Positions 1 through 5,148 of a DNA stretch of 5,162 bases are shown piece after piece. Position numbers and translations under genes: made by a program. Position 1 is the first letter of the stretch; each line of letters opens with the position of its first letter. Below the pieces are notes generated by a model. That model did not search any database. It was not told the DNA's origin and was given only the letters and a program-made list of their open reading frames with translations. Origin of the DNA: CAZHDB01 sp964531225 (GTDB lineage: Archaea; Thermoproteota; Thermoprotei_A; Sulfolobales; Desulfurococcaceae); the NCBI GenBank assembly GCA_964531225.1, contig CAZHDB010000058.1:1-5162 (forward strand), given 5' to 3'.

Positions 1-2
1 AT

Positions 3-1010
3 ATTTCGTACCTAAAGGCATTATCCCGAACAGCTTCTATCATAATAGTTTTAGTAATAATTATAGTCGCAGTAATAGCAGGGTACTACTACTATACAAT
101 GCAAGCTCAGGAAAAGTATCCATCTAAACCTATTACTATATATGTTCCATGGAGTCCTGGAGGAGGAACAGATAGAGCAACAAGAACAATAGCGTCATTA
201 TTAGAAAAAGACCTAGGTGTGCCTATTAACGTACTAAATAAGGTTCAGGGTGGTAGTGCAGCTACCTTTGTAGCAGGTGCAGAGGCTACACCTGATGGAT
301 ATACATTAACTGCTATAACTATAGAATTAAGTGCTTGGAAATGGCTAGGAGTAGCTGACGTCACATATGAAGATTATGAACCTATTGCTATGCTAATTTG
401 TAACCCCGCTACAATAACAGTTAGGGCTGACGCTCCATGGAATAGTGTTCAAGAACTTGTAGACTATATAAAGGAGCACCCAGGTGAATTAAAGGCCTCG
501 GGAACCGTTCAGGGAGGAGTATGGGACATAGCACGTATAGGTTTCTTAAAGGCCGTTGGATTAGACCCCGATGCTGTTATCTGGGTACCTAGTCAAGGAG
601 CTTCACCTGCACTACAAGAGCTCGTATCCGGAGGCGTTGATATAGTTTTTGCTAGTACTGGGGAAGTATTACCTCTAGTACAAGCTGGAAAGGCAAAAAC
701 ATTGGCTGTCATGTCCGATGAAAGAGTGCCAGGATTTGAAAATGTACCAACATTAAAAGAACTAGGAATAGACTGGTCAATTTGTGGATGGGCAGGCCTA
801 GCTGCTCCAAAAGGAACACCGAAAGACAGAGTTCAATTATTAATTGATGCTGTAGATAAAGCATGGCATTCACAAGATTTCCAAGACTTCTTAAAGAATA
901 ATGCCTTTGTCGGAAAATTATTATTAGGAGACGAGTTTAAAGACTATCTAGCTAAAGAATATCAGACTTTTGGAGACTTATTGAAATCTGCGGGATATGC
1001 AAAAACATAA
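3..1010 (+). CDS. tctC: TctC-type solute receptor of a tripartite tricarboxylate transporter (5' end outside window)
   Basis: This is the extracytoplasmic binding protein that captures a carboxylate and delivers it to the TctA/TctB membrane complex. The frame is open from the first complete codon at 3 with no convincing start codon before the Met at 99, so translation must begin just left of the window. The visible N-terminus reads ISYLKALSRTAS followed by a long Ile/Val helix and GYYYY, which is a class III (pilin-like) signal rather than a Sec or lipoprotein signal. Counting Met99 as residue 1, the mature domain shows the family motifs VPWSPGGGTD (16-25), PDGYTL (65-70), ALQELVSGGVDIVF (171-184) and VPTLKELG (216-223). 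The family is usually about 320-330 residues, and here at least 335 codons are visible. The ligand cannot be named: family members bind citrate, other dicarboxylates and tricarboxylates, and aromatic acids. The gene is intact, unlike its two partners, and tctB follows after 39 bases. Confidence 0.93.
   Translation: MSYLKALSRTASIIIVLVIIIVAVIAGYYYYTMQAQEKYPSKPITIYVPWSPGGGTDRATRTIASLLEKDLGVPINVLNKVQGGSAATFVAGAEATPDGYTLTAITIELSAWKWLGVADVTYEDYEPIAMLICNPATITVRADAPWNSVQELVDYIKEHPGELKASGTVQGGVWDIARIGFLKAVGLDPDAVIWVPSQGASPALQELVSGGVDIVFASTGEVLPLVQAGKAKTLAVMSDERVPGFENVPTLKELGIDWSICGWAGLAAPKGTPKDRVQLLIDAVDKAWHSQDFQDFLKNNAFVGKLLLGDEFKDYLAKEYQTFGDLLKSAGYAKT
9..83 (+). other. Class III (PibD-type) signal peptide of TctC
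   Basis: The codons from 9 encode Y-L-K-A-L-S-R-T, then an uninterrupted run of about 15 Ile/Val/Leu/Ala residues ending in Ala-Gly. The tetrad K-A-L-S fits the archaeal prepilin peptidase pattern (charged residue, Gly/Ala, hydrophobic residue, small residue), with cleavage predicted after the Ala encoded at 18-20. In known crenarchaeal sugar- and peptide-binding proteins with such signals, the hydrophobic stretch stays on the mature protein as an N-terminal helix that anchors or assembles it at the cell surface. There is no lipobox cysteine. Assignment to this class is by motif only. Confidence 0.7.
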
Positions 1011-1034
1011 TTAAATACTAATAATTAATGATAA

Positions 1035-1039
1035 GAGGT
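1035..1039 (+). promoter_or_regulatory. Shine-Dalgarno of tctB
   Basis: GAGGT lies 10 bases before GTG 1050 and complements the archaeal 16S 3' end (CACCUC). In this frame, stops at 1026, 1029 and 1032 exclude any earlier start, so the motif and the stops together fix the GTG as the start of tctB. Confidence 0.65.
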
Positions 1040-1049
1040 CGACAATCCA

Positions 1050-1337
1050 GTGACTACCAAACAAGGCATTAATGATGTGATTGCCGGCATCTTGTTTCTC
1101 ATAGTATCCATACTCTTTTTTATCTGGTCCCTCCAAGAATATAGAGCTAATATAGGGATTGTTGGACCAAATCTTTTCCCCTTTGTAATTACTTTAGTAA
1201 TGATCTTATTTTCAATAGTTCTCATAATTAAAGGAGTAATAAGAACGATTAAAACGGTTCGTAGAGATAAATTATTGACTTTATCTATATCCGTGAGCAA
1301 GTTAGGAATATTGAACATAGCATTTGTTATATTTTGA
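1050..1337 (+). CDS. tctB: TctB small membrane subunit, N-terminal part (frame broken)
   Basis: This is the N-terminal 95 residues of the small, poorly conserved four-helix subunit of the TTT transporter. It has a GTG start with a good Shine-Dalgarno. Hydrophobic segments lie at about 8-28 and 42-64. The second contains GPNLFPFVITLVM (39-51), matching the family's typical 'P-G-x-F-P' entry into helix 2. A basic loop (IKTVRRDK) follows, and a third hydrophobic segment (KLGILNIAFVIF) is cut by TGA at 1335-1337. TctB proteins are normally about 150-160 residues, so this frame alone lacks the last two helices, which are encoded in the -1 frame immediately downstream. Joining the frames gives 161 residues. 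Assignment rests on position between tctC and tctA, length, topology and the P-x-x-F-P motif, because TctB sequence conservation is weak. Confidence 0.8.
   Translation: MTTKQGINDVIAGILFLIVSILFFIWSLQEYRANIGIVGPNLFPFVITLVMILFSIVLIIKGVIRTIKTVRRDKLLTLSISVSKLGILNIAFVIF
1329..1337 (+). other. Frame break in tctB at a T4 run, TTGA stop/start overlap
   Basis: The codons ATA TTT TGA end the upstream frame. The downstream frame opens with TTG at 1334-1336, overlapping the TGA as TTGA. A -1 step, or one extra T in the run at 1332-1335, would give Ile-Phe-Leu-Ile and continue the third helix smoothly. The -1 frame is open back to 1271, but its translation there is polar and unlike TctB, which puts the switch near the T run. 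The site is not a standard slippery heptamer, because TTT would have to re-pair on ATT. Confidence 0.8.
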
Positions 1338-1534
1338 TATTATTTTATCTTCTGGTAGTTGATGTTCTAGGCTATATCCTTACATCATTTATAATAATTA
1401 CTTTATTATCTAAGCGTCTAGGTGCTACGTTAAAAGAAAGTCTAATAGTTGGTTTAATAGGTAGTATCGGGACCTATGTATTATTCGGCTTATTATTAAA
1501 AGTCGCTTTGCCGGGTGGGATCATATCATGGTAG
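1334..1534 (+). CDS. tctB: TctB small membrane subunit, C-terminal part (frame broken)
   Basis: This frame encodes the last 66 residues of TctB: the rest of helix 3 (LILFYLLVVDVLGYILTSF), a short basic loop (LSKRLGATLKES), and helix 4 ending in VLFGLLLKVALPGG. The last part resembles the family's conserved C-terminal 'F-x-x-L-L-x-V-x-L-P-x-G'. If it is translated separately it would begin at TTG 1334 by reinitiation at the TTGA overlap. No strong Shine-Dalgarno is visible upstream, so independent initiation looks weak. Its stop codon overlaps the start of tctA by seven bases. It may be the 3' half of a pseudogene, the second half of a split subunit, or continuous with the upstream frame if a base is missing from the sequence. 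Confidence 0.75.
   Translation: MILFYLLVVDVLGYILTSFIIITLLSKRLGATLKESLIVGLIGSIGTYVLFGLLLKVALPGGIISW
1514..1520 (+). promoter_or_regulatory. Shine-Dalgarno of tctA
   Basis: GGTGGGA lies seven bases before ATG 1528, inside the last codons of tctB. Its GGTG core matches the archaeal anti-Shine-Dalgarno and supports ATG 1528 as the tctA start, with translation coupled to tctB through a seven-base overlap. Confidence 0.6.
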
Positions 1535-2283
1535 ATTTATTTACAATACTAATGAATTTACTAAATCCTCAGACTATTGCCGCAATCATTGCTGCCGCTT
1601 TATATGGATTATTTATAGGTTCAATGCCTGGATTAACAGCTACAATGGCTGTAGCACTTTTAGTTCCATTTGCTTTTTGGATGGATCCATTACCCGCTCT
1701 TGCCATGATCATAACTATGGATGCTTTGGCTATTTACTCTGGTGACATTCCTGCTACATTAATACGTATACCTGGTACTCCAGCATCTGCGGCGTATGTT
1801 CAAGAAATGTATGAAGCTACGAAAAGAGGACGTGCAGAGGCAGCTCTTGGAACCGGTCTGGTCTGTTCAGCTCTAGGAGGTATAATAGGTACAATAGTAT
1901 TGGTTTTAGGAGGCCCTATGTTAGCCGAATTTGCTATGAATTTTTCAAGTGCTGAATTTTTCTGGTTAACAGTTTTTGGTTTAAGTACTGCTGTTATAGC
2001 AGCGAAAGGTAAATCAATCACGAAGAGTGCATTAGCTTTATTACTTGGACTTTTACTATCAACGATAGGTGTCGATCCAATGTATCAATTTCCAAGATTC
2101 ACCTTTGGCTCACCATATTTATTAGCTGGAATTAACTTCATACCTGCAATGATCGGTTTATTTGGTATATCTGAAATTCTTCGCCAAGTGTCAACATATA
2201 TCGAACTAGGGAAATTTGAAATAAAAATACCAGTTGAAGAATTGTCAGCTACTAGAATGTTCAAAAAGCTTTTGGAACCTTGA
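1528..2283 (+). CDS. tctA: TctA large membrane subunit, N-terminal half (frame broken)
   Basis: TctA is the polytopic membrane component that moves the carboxylate across the membrane using an ion gradient. This frame gives its first 251 residues. It includes the signature GLFIGSMPGLTATM (27-40), the segment SGDIPATLIRIPGTPASAAY (71-90), GRAEAALG (101-108), several hydrophobic helices, RFTFG (190-194) and GLFGISEIL (210-218). All are typical of the N-terminal half of TctA (PF01970). The frame stops at TGA 2281-2283 in the hydrophilic linker that normally leads into the second half, and the second half lies in the -1 frame. Full TctA is about 500 residues, and the joined product here would be 502. 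The start is ATG 1528, with a Shine-Dalgarno inside tctB. No catalytic residues are expected in a transporter, and both PG-containing signatures of TctA are preserved, one in each half. Confidence 0.9.
   Translation: MVDLFTILMNLLNPQTIAAIIAAALYGLFIGSMPGLTATMAVALLVPFAFWMDPLPALAMIITMDALAIYSGDIPATLIRIPGTPASAAYVQEMYEATKRGRAEAALGTGLVCSALGGIIGTIVLVLGGPMLAEFAMNFSSAEFFWLTVFGLSTAVIAAKGKSITKSALALLLGLLLSTIGVDPMYQFPRFTFGSPYLLAGINFIPAMIGLFGISEILRQVSTYIELGKFEIKIPVEELSATRMFKKLLEP
2256..2283 (+). other. Frame break in tctA, second TTGA stop/start overlap
   Basis: The two tctA frames can be joined only within this stretch: the downstream frame has a TAG at 2253-2255 and the upstream frame ends at TGA 2281-2283. 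The stretch holds an A5 run (2263-2267) and a T4 run (2270-2273). A -1 step at the A run would read Phe-Lys-Lys-Ala-Phe-Gly-Thr-Leu-Lys-Lys and give a 502-residue protein. C AAA AAG at 2262-2268 sits in the correct frame and resembles the A AAA AAG slippery heptamer, but its first base would mismatch in the P site. The alternative is reinitiation at TTG 2280, overlapping TGA as TTGA. Confidence 0.8.
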
Positions 2284-3035
2284 AAAAATTTATTGACAAA
2301 TTTGCCATAGGATCTGCCTTGGGTGTTATAATCGGTGCACTTCCTGGTGCTGGAGCAGATATAGCAGCTTGGATCTCTTATGGAGTAGCGTGTCAACTCT
2401 CTAAATTTAAGGAGAAGTTTGGAAAAGGGTACATGGAAGGAATTGTTGCAGCTACAGCAGCCAATAACTCATCACTTGCGGAGGCATGGATTCCAGCACT
2501 AGTTTTTGGTATACCGGGAGATTCTGTAGCAGCAATTGTCATTGGCGAATTAATGATGAAAGGGATCACTCCAGGTCCTAGAATATTTATTGACCAAGCA
2601 ATATTGGTATATACATTATTCGCTGTATTCTTCCTTGCTAATATTATAATGGTGCCATTAGGTTATGTAGCTATAAAATCACTTGTAAGAGTATTTTTAA
2701 AAACACCAAGAAAATACATAACTCCACTGATCTTGGCATTTTGTATAATAGGTTCATACGCAATTAGACTCAGTATGATGGACGTATTAGTAATGCTTAT
2801 TCTAGGCGTAATAGGCTATATTATGGAGAAAAATGACTTCCCTGTTGCTCCACTTATACTAGGACTAATATTAGGGCCCTTAATGGAAATATACTTCATG
2901 ATGACAGCGAGAAAAGCTCTTGGAGATCCATTGATATTCGTATCCAGACCGCTATCTATGGTAATAATAGCATTAATTATTATCACGTGGATGTCGCCCT
3001 TAATAAGTAAGATACTAAGGAAAATTAGACAATAA
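2280..3035 (+). CDS. tctA: TctA large membrane subunit, C-terminal half (frame broken)
   Basis: This frame encodes the second 251 residues of TctA. It opens with a hydrophilic segment (LKKFIDKF) followed by the second family signature, GALPGAGADIAAWISY (19-34), which parallels the G-x-x-P-G motif of the N-terminal half. FGKG (47-50), ATAANNSS (58-65), IPALVFGIPGDS (71-82) and GITPGP (95-100) follow. The C-terminal block includes VIGYIMEKNDFPVAPLILG (177-195), GPLMEIYF (199-206) and SRPLSMV (222-228). All are well preserved, with no further stops or frame breaks, which argues either for recent disruption or for continued selection on this half. If it is made separately, the start is TTG 2280 by coupling to the stop of the first half. 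No good Shine-Dalgarno precedes it. It is the last gene of the operon and converges on a minus-strand gene. Confidence 0.9.
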   Translation: MKKFIDKFAIGSALGVIIGALPGAGADIAAWISYGVACQLSKFKEKFGKGYMEGIVAATAANNSSLAEAWIPALVFGIPGDSVAAIVIGELMMKGITPGPRIFIDQAILVYTLFAVFFLANIIMVPLGYVAIKSLVRVFLKTPRKYITPLILAFCIIGSYAIRLSMMDVLVMLILGVIGYIMEKNDFPVAPLILGLILGPLMEIYFMMTARKALGDPLIFVSRPLSMVIIALIIITWMSPLISKILRKIRQ

Positions 3036-3085
3036 TAATGTATAGCTAAATTATATAGTTTCATTCATAATCTATTTACATAGAT

Positions 3086-3097
3086 GAAGAAAAGAAG
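3086..3097 (-). terminator. Pyrimidine-rich tract, possible terminator of the minus-strand gene
   Basis: Read on the minus strand this is CTTCTTTTCTTC, about 57 bases beyond the stop codon of the gene ending at 3154. Archaeal transcription commonly stops at U-rich tracts without a hairpin. The tract is interrupted by C, so this is a weak candidate chosen by position and composition only. Confidence 0.25.
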
Positions 3098-3141
3098 TTT
3101 AAGTTTATAATAATGTTAAGAACATATTAATAATGTTTATA
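3095..3141. repeat. Small direct and inverted repeats in the convergent intergenic region
   Basis: The 118 bases between the two convergent genes hold AAGTTT twice in tandem (3095-3106), TAATAATGTT twice with a 20-base period (3108-3117 and 3128-3137), GTTTATA twice (3103-3109 and 3135-3141), and an inverted repeat ATGTT-aag-AACAT (3113-3125). All are short and AT-rich, so chance is possible. The inverted repeat could form a small hairpin in either transcript and might contribute to termination. Apart from these and the pyrimidine tract, I see no gene or RNA in this interval. Confidence 0.4.
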
Positions 3142-3153
3142 AAGAAGTAGATT

Positions 3154-3873
3154 CTATTTTCTACTAGCCTTATGTAGAATAAATAGCGTCATTATAATGA
3201 TGTCTTCTGCTATTAAGTAGTATAATAGAGTAAATAAATAATGTCTTAGATTGTTTAAAATAGAAGGTACTACATTTATACCTAGAACCCCACCAAGATA
3301 AATAAAAAATATTGATAATATAATATAAAAGACATATATTATTGGAGAATAGATGTTTTTAGTTATAAGATAAGAAAGTAAAATAAAAGTAAGAGGGGCT
3401 ATAATTACCAATATAAAATAGGAAAATGCTGCCCCATATAATATTACTAAAGTATCCCCTCCTGTTGCACCACTATAATAGAACTTAGTGATCTCTCCTT
3501 CATTAAGGATCTCTTGTTGTTGGCCTATGTATTTATATATGTAGCCTGTGCCATTACATAGATACAAAGTTCCACTTAACCAACAGTTAATGTTTCCAGA
3601 TTTGTATGGAGGTCTGTGAAATACTAATGGTGTAGATGAATTGAATTCTATTTTTTGATAGGCTTTACCTATTACAATCATTACAGGATGTAGATGAGGT
3701 GATGAAAAGTTTTCTATGGATAATCTAGAAGGTCTAGGTGATACAAAGTGTTGCATCTCAATAGAATATCCTGAGGTAACCAAATATCCGAGAGCAATAG
3801 ATACTAGGGAAAGGCCTATTAAAATTAATATTTGGAAGAAAGTATATCTAATTTTATATTTTTTATATTTCAA
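3154..3873 (-). CDS. Hypothetical membrane protein with an extracellular glycosylatable domain
   Basis: I do not recognise the family. The 239-residue protein has a basic N-terminus (MKYKKYKIR) followed by one hydrophobic helix (about 11-33). A domain of about 105 residues follows (34-140) that is probably outside the cell. Three further helices (about 143-170, 176-200 and 212-234) lead to a basic tail (HKASRK). The outer domain has N-glycosylation sequons at Asn55, Asn78 and Asn107 and two cysteines, Cys97 and Cys106, that could form a disulfide. The short stretch around 97-116 (CWLSGTLYLCNGTGYIYKY) has a beta-hairpin look. The start is TTG at 3873-3871, preceded five bases upstream by GGTGAT, a near-perfect archaeal Shine-Dalgarno. 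The gene is transcribed divergently from hypD and convergently with tctA. Base composition is even more AT-rich than its neighbours. No motif indicates an enzymatic or transport role. Confidence 0.75.
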   Translation of the reverse strand: MKYKKYKIRYTFFQILILIGLSLVSIALGYLVTSGYSIEMQHFVSPRPSRLSIENFSSPHLHPVMIVIGKAYQKIEFNSSTPLVFHRPPYKSGNINCWLSGTLYLCNGTGYIYKYIGQQQEILNEGEITKFYYSGATGGDTLVILYGAAFSYFILVIIAPLTFILLSYLITKNIYSPIIYVFYIILSIFFIYLGGVLGINVVPSILNNLRHYLFTLLYYLIAEDIIIMTLFILHKASRK

Positions 3874-3878
3874 ATTAA

Positions 3879-3884
3879 ATCACC
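3879..3884 (-). promoter_or_regulatory. Shine-Dalgarno of the minus-strand membrane protein
   Basis: GGTGAT on the minus strand is an exact match to the archaeal consensus, five bases before TTG 3873. It decides that the rare TTG codon is the start, and it shows that this mRNA has a leader. Confidence 0.7.
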
Positions 3885-3957
3885 AGGCAGAGTACCCAAT
3901 TTAATATAATGCCTAAAAACCTTCTTATTAATCTAATTATATAGGTAATTAAGGGTA
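3885..3957. promoter_or_regulatory. Divergent promoter region between hypD and the membrane-protein gene
   Basis: About 70 bases must hold the promoters of both genes. On the plus strand CTTATTAAT (3924-3932), preceded by an A-rich BRE-like stretch, lies about 30 bases before ATG 3958. That would suit a TATA box for a leaderless or very short-leader hypD transcript. On the minus strand GGTTTTTAG (3914-3922), preceded by GAA, would place transcription start near 3890, just upstream of the minus-strand Shine-Dalgarno. TTATATTAAA on the minus strand at about 3900-3910 is a better-looking TATA box, but it is too close to the Shine-Dalgarno. These assignments come from spacing and base composition, and AT-rich DNA gives many false TATA boxes. 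Confidence 0.4.
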
Positions 3958-5130
3958 ATGTATATGAACGGTAATATTGTTAGTTTAATTAAAAGACTAT
4001 ATGAACAAAACCCATATAATGAAAAGCTTTTAGAGTTGATCAAAAAGTTATCGAGAAGACTAAAAGATAAAGGATATAACACAGTAAAAATCATGAATTT
4101 CTGTGGCACACATGAATGGACTATTACTTACTATGGTATTAGGAGTTTAATGCCTGAAAACATAGATCTAATAGCTGGACCCGGGTGTCCTGTCTGCATT
4201 ACACCAGGCATTTATGTAAGCGAATTAATAAAGCTAAGCTTTAATGGCTATACCATATTGACTTATGGAGATGCATACAAGCTTCCAGGATTAGGTATTT
4301 CTAAGATAAATAGTTTATATGATGCAAAGTCTAAAGGAGGAGATGTCGTTGTCGTTTATAGTTTTCTTGATGCAATAAAGATCGCTAAGAACAATCCTAG
4401 TAAAAAATACATTTTCTTTGCTGTTGGATTTGAAACAACTATGCCAGCAGTCGCTGAACCATTAAACAAGAACTCTGTACCAAAGAATCTATATATATTA
4501 TCAGCTCATAGATATACTCCGCCGATTATGAAGTATTTGCTCGATAATGTAAAGGAAGTAGTTATTCACGGAGTTATTGCTCCAGGCCATGTATCTACAA
4601 TTATAGGTTCTAATGCATGGATGTTTATACCACGCGACTATGGTATAACTACTGTTGTATCAGGATTTGAGCCATTAGACGTTCTTACAGCTATTGCATT
4701 AATACTAAAGCATTTACTGATAAACAAGCCGGTACTAATCAATGAGTATAGACGTGTTGTTAAACCTAATGGTAATGAATATTCATTAAAGATTATGGAT
4801 CTTGTCTATGAGAAAAAAGATGCCTATTGGAGAGGTATAGGAATTGTTGATAAAAGCGGTGGTTATTTAAGAGATAGATACAGTTGTTACGATGCATTTA
4901 AGCAATTAGGTGTAAAGGATAATGTCCTAGAAGACCATATTCCCGGATGTAAATGCGGAGAGGTCGTACTAGGAAAGGCAAAGCCTACAGAATGTCCATT
5001 ATTTATGAAAGGATGTACTCCTGAGAGACCCTACGGTCCATGTATGGTTAGCATCGAGGGTACGTGTCGTATATGGGCAGAGAATTTGCCAATAACTATA
5101 GATATTAACATCCAAAAATACTATAGCTAA
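3958..5130 (+). CDS. hypD: HypD, [NiFe]-hydrogenase Fe(CN)2CO assembly factor
   Basis: HypD is the cytoplasmic iron-sulfur scaffold that, with HypC, holds the iron while two cyanides (from HypE/HypF) and one CO are attached, before the unit is passed to the hydrogenase large subunit. All family signatures are present in 390 residues, a usual length. They are FCGTHEW (48-54), GPGCPVC (74-80, Cys77 and Cys80), AVGFETTMPA (155-164) and SAHRYTPP (182-189), then the cysteine-rich C-terminus with Cys310, CKCG (331-334), Cys346, Cys353 and GPCMVSIEGTC (360-370). Four of the C-terminal cysteines bind the 4Fe-4S cluster, and Cys49, Cys77 and Cys80 are the conserved cysteines around the iron/redox site. 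No key residue is missing. Two in-frame ATGs, at 3958 and 3964, are possible starts. GGGT at 3953-3956 is spaced seven bases from the second, so the protein may begin two residues later. hypA follows after 15-18 bases and is probably co-transcribed. Confidence 0.97.
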   Translation: MYMNGNIVSLIKRLYEQNPYNEKLLELIKKLSRRLKDKGYNTVKIMNFCGTHEWTITYYGIRSLMPENIDLIAGPGCPVCITPGIYVSELIKLSFNGYTILTYGDAYKLPGLGISKINSLYDAKSKGGDVVVVYSFLDAIKIAKNNPSKKYIFFAVGFETTMPAVAEPLNKNSVPKNLYILSAHRYTPPIMKYLLDNVKEVVIHGVIAPGHVSTIIGSNAWMFIPRDYGITTVVSGFEPLDVLTAIALILKHLLINKPVLINEYRRVVKPNGNEYSLKIMDLVYEKKDAYWRGIGIVDKSGGYLRDRYSCYDAFKQLGVKDNVLEDHIPGCKCGEVVLGKAKPTECPLFMKGCTPERPYGPCMVSIEGTCRIWAENLPITIDINIQKYYS

Positions 5131-5132
5131 AT

Positions 5133-5137
5133 TGGTG
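5133..5137 (+). promoter_or_regulatory. Shine-Dalgarno of hypA
   Basis: TGGTG follows the hypD stop by two bases, 8 bases before ATG 5146 and 11 before GTG 5149. It supports translation of the gene entering at the right edge, but does not by itself decide between the two starts. Confidence 0.55.
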
Positions 5138-5148
5138 TGTAAAATATG

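Noticed and set aside
3..110. Lipoprotein or classical Sec signal on TctC
   Set aside because: No cysteine follows the hydrophobic stretch, and K-A-L-S before that stretch fits class III processing better. The missing first residues leave some doubt.
1025..1318. 97-residue open frame on the minus strand opposite tctB
   Set aside because: It lies opposite a frame with clear TctB topology and motif, and has no Shine-Dalgarno or recognisable domain. It is a shadow frame.
1515..1745. 76-residue plus-strand frame overlapping the start of tctA
   Set aside because: The translation is a low-quality alternative reading of a stretch that encodes conserved TctA motifs in the other frame.
1800..2396. 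Two minus-strand open frames opposite tctA (1800-2021 and 2085-2396)
   Set aside because: Both are antisense to strongly conserved TctA sequence. The second even spans the frame break, but it shows no domain or start signal.
2816..3064. 82-residue minus-strand frame opposite the end of tctA
   Set aside because: Its coding potential is explained by the conserved C-terminal block of TctA on the other strand.
3036..3153. tRNA, CRISPR repeats or a mobile-element end in the intergenic region
   Set aside because: There is no cloverleaf, no regular spacer-repeat pattern and no terminal inverted repeats. The repeats seen are 6-10 bases and AT-rich.
3699..3774. Possible C/D box small RNA: GTGATGA at 3699-3705 and CTGA at 3771-3774 on the plus strand
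   Set aside because: The boxes are too far apart for a typical archaeal C/D RNA, no clear internal D' box is present, and the stretch lies inside a coding gene on the other strand.
3716..3904. 62-residue plus-strand frame opposite the membrane-protein gene
   Set aside because: It has no plausible initiation signal, whereas the opposite strand has a perfect Shine-Dalgarno and a coherent membrane-protein translation.
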